Origin: Benincasa hispida
Lineage: Eukaryota; Streptophyta; Magnoliopsida; Cucurbitales; Cucurbitaceae
Length of the DNA stretch: 64,000 nt
Assembly: GCF_009727055.1 (NCBI RefSeq)
Contig: NC_052354.1
Span: 41,423,553 to 41,487,552 of the forward strand
Direction of reading: 5' to 3'
The notes under the pieces: generated by a model
What the model was told of the DNA's origin: nothing
What the model saw: only the letters and a program-made list of their open reading frames with translations
Databases searched by the model: none
Position numbers and translations under genes: made by a program
Part shown: positions 62,964 to 64,000 of the stretch, in pieces
How the letters are laid out: the number at the start of each line of letters is the position of its first letter
How positions within the stretch are numbered: position 1 is the first letter of the stretch

Positions 62964-64000
62964 TAATAATATATAATAAAATAAATATAATATAATATAT
63001 AAATATATAAAATAAATAAATAACAAAAAGTAAATAAAGTAACAAAAAATTGAATTTCTCTACTTTCTTCCTTTTTTTTTAGATTGATCACCTTGCCACT
63101 ATTTATAGGCGAGGTGGATTATATGGACACTAATAGTATAATCTTGAGACACTTGGACAAGGTAATGGATAAGTAACAAATTGCCAATGGACACTAATAA
63201 TGAGCATTTACATATTTATAATACTCTCTTTTAGATGCCCATTATATATGAAAATCCTAGAAGCAAAAAGAGCATATTTCATATAATCTGATACTCTTAA
63301 AAAGAATATTATAAAATCGTTGTCTTTGTATAATATCGTTGAAAGATTTTTACTAGACAAATCACATATTCTACAAATGAGTTGAGTTATTCATCTTGGT
63401 CATACATATTCTTGACTAACCTCGTGAATTGCAAGAATTCCAGCATGATTTGAGAAAGTGGTTGTTATGGTTTGTTTCACTGATCGCCATGATATAAGAG
63501 TTCATCCACATGTGAACAAACCTTTTTCTAAAGAAGGTTCTGTCTAGGAGGGGTATCTAAGCCGACGGAGACGGAACATCTCCACCTGGGAACTAACCTA
63601 GAAGGTAAATTGGACAAATATTTTATCAGCATGCAATAAATGATTGATTTTATTAAAAACGTTTAATAAATGAAATCAAATATTGTTAAATTATTCAATA
63701 TAAATGTTATATTGAGCAAATGTAAAAGGACTTAGATAAATCATTCGCTGGGTTTTAACTAAGTATAATAAAATCCTAAAAATATTAGAATACTTTAGTG
63801 GAAGGATGTTGGTATATGTGATATATCAAAATTCACCTCTCACATCCCTAAGAGTTCACACCGTGAGATTCATGCTTGGTTTCGTGTCACCCTAGGTGCG
63901 ACTTCCCTTCGAAAAGTGTTTACATAGGTCAATAACAAGGTAAATAGGAAAAGTGTTCATAGTAAATGGGAGAGGGATGCGTGTCAAAGTATCCTATAGT
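62964..64000. other. Gene-free 3' end of the window, probable repeat sequence
   Basis: Low-complexity AT sequence up to about 63050, then more mixed sequence (for example AGGCGAGGTGGATTATATGG near 63107 and CTTGAGACACTTGGACAAGG near 63142) that looks like retroelement-derived text, though neither ends nor protein domains are visible. Nothing else could be supported. Confidence 0.35.

Noticed and set aside
1..64000. tRNA, rRNA or other structural RNA genes
   Set aside because: No cloverleaf with A and B box signals or rRNA core sequence was recognised by eye; a covariance-model scan could not be run.

Overview
This is nuclear DNA from a flowering plant, most likely a eudicot and probably a cucurbit. 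The evidence is AT-rich intergenic sequence, genes with many introns and GT-AG splice sites, plant-only gene families, and plant-type LTR retrotransposons, PIF/Harbinger, CACTA and hAT-like elements. The cucurbit assignment is an inference from protein and repeat style and was not tested.

Four host genes can be built exon by exon. (1) 13832-20325 (+) is a QWRF-motif, AUGMIN subunit 8-like microtubule protein: 6 coding exons, 622 aa, with a long intron in its 5' UTR. (2) 46277-50707 (+) is a bacterial-type translation initiation factor IF-3 with a plastid-style N-terminus: 9 exons, 295 aa. (3) 52162-55353 (+) is MULTIPOLAR SPINDLE 1 / PRD2, a meiotic protein: 10 exons, 382 aa. (4) 56597-58525 (-) is the F-box protein SKIP1: 2 exons, 303 aa. 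Genes 1 and 2 match neighbouring pairs in Arabidopsis (IF3 beside QWRF/AUG8), and genes 3 and 4 match another Arabidopsis neighbourhood (MPS1 close to SKIP1).

Region by region: 1-11.4 kb is gene-free and AT-rich, with two hAT-like MITEs and islands of a CTATCA/TGATAG palindromic repeat. 11.5-20.4 kb is the QWRF gene. 21.4-46.05 kb is a nested transposon complex. 46.3-58.5 kb is a compact cluster of three genes. 58.5-64 kb is gene-free, with LTR-like and low-complexity sequence and a 15-N assembly gap.

The most unusual structure is the 21.4-46.05 kb complex. Two arms of about 3.8 kb (21365-25215 and 34962-46054) are inverted copies of each other, with Harbinger-like tips and two stacked CACTA-like termini in each. 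Between them lie the two broken genes of a PIF/Harbinger transposon, a Myb/SANT-like protein and a DDE transposase, both on the minus strand. Later insertions can be read from their target duplications: a Ty1/copia element (27971-32546, GAAAG), and solo LTRs at 26548-27493 (CCCTT), 35024-37726 (GACGC) and 38029-42628 (CTCTC). The last of these carries another LTR at 39203-41130, and the LTR at 35024 carries a MITE-like insert. Removing the insertions brings the right arm back to about 3.78 kb, matching the 3.85-kb left arm.
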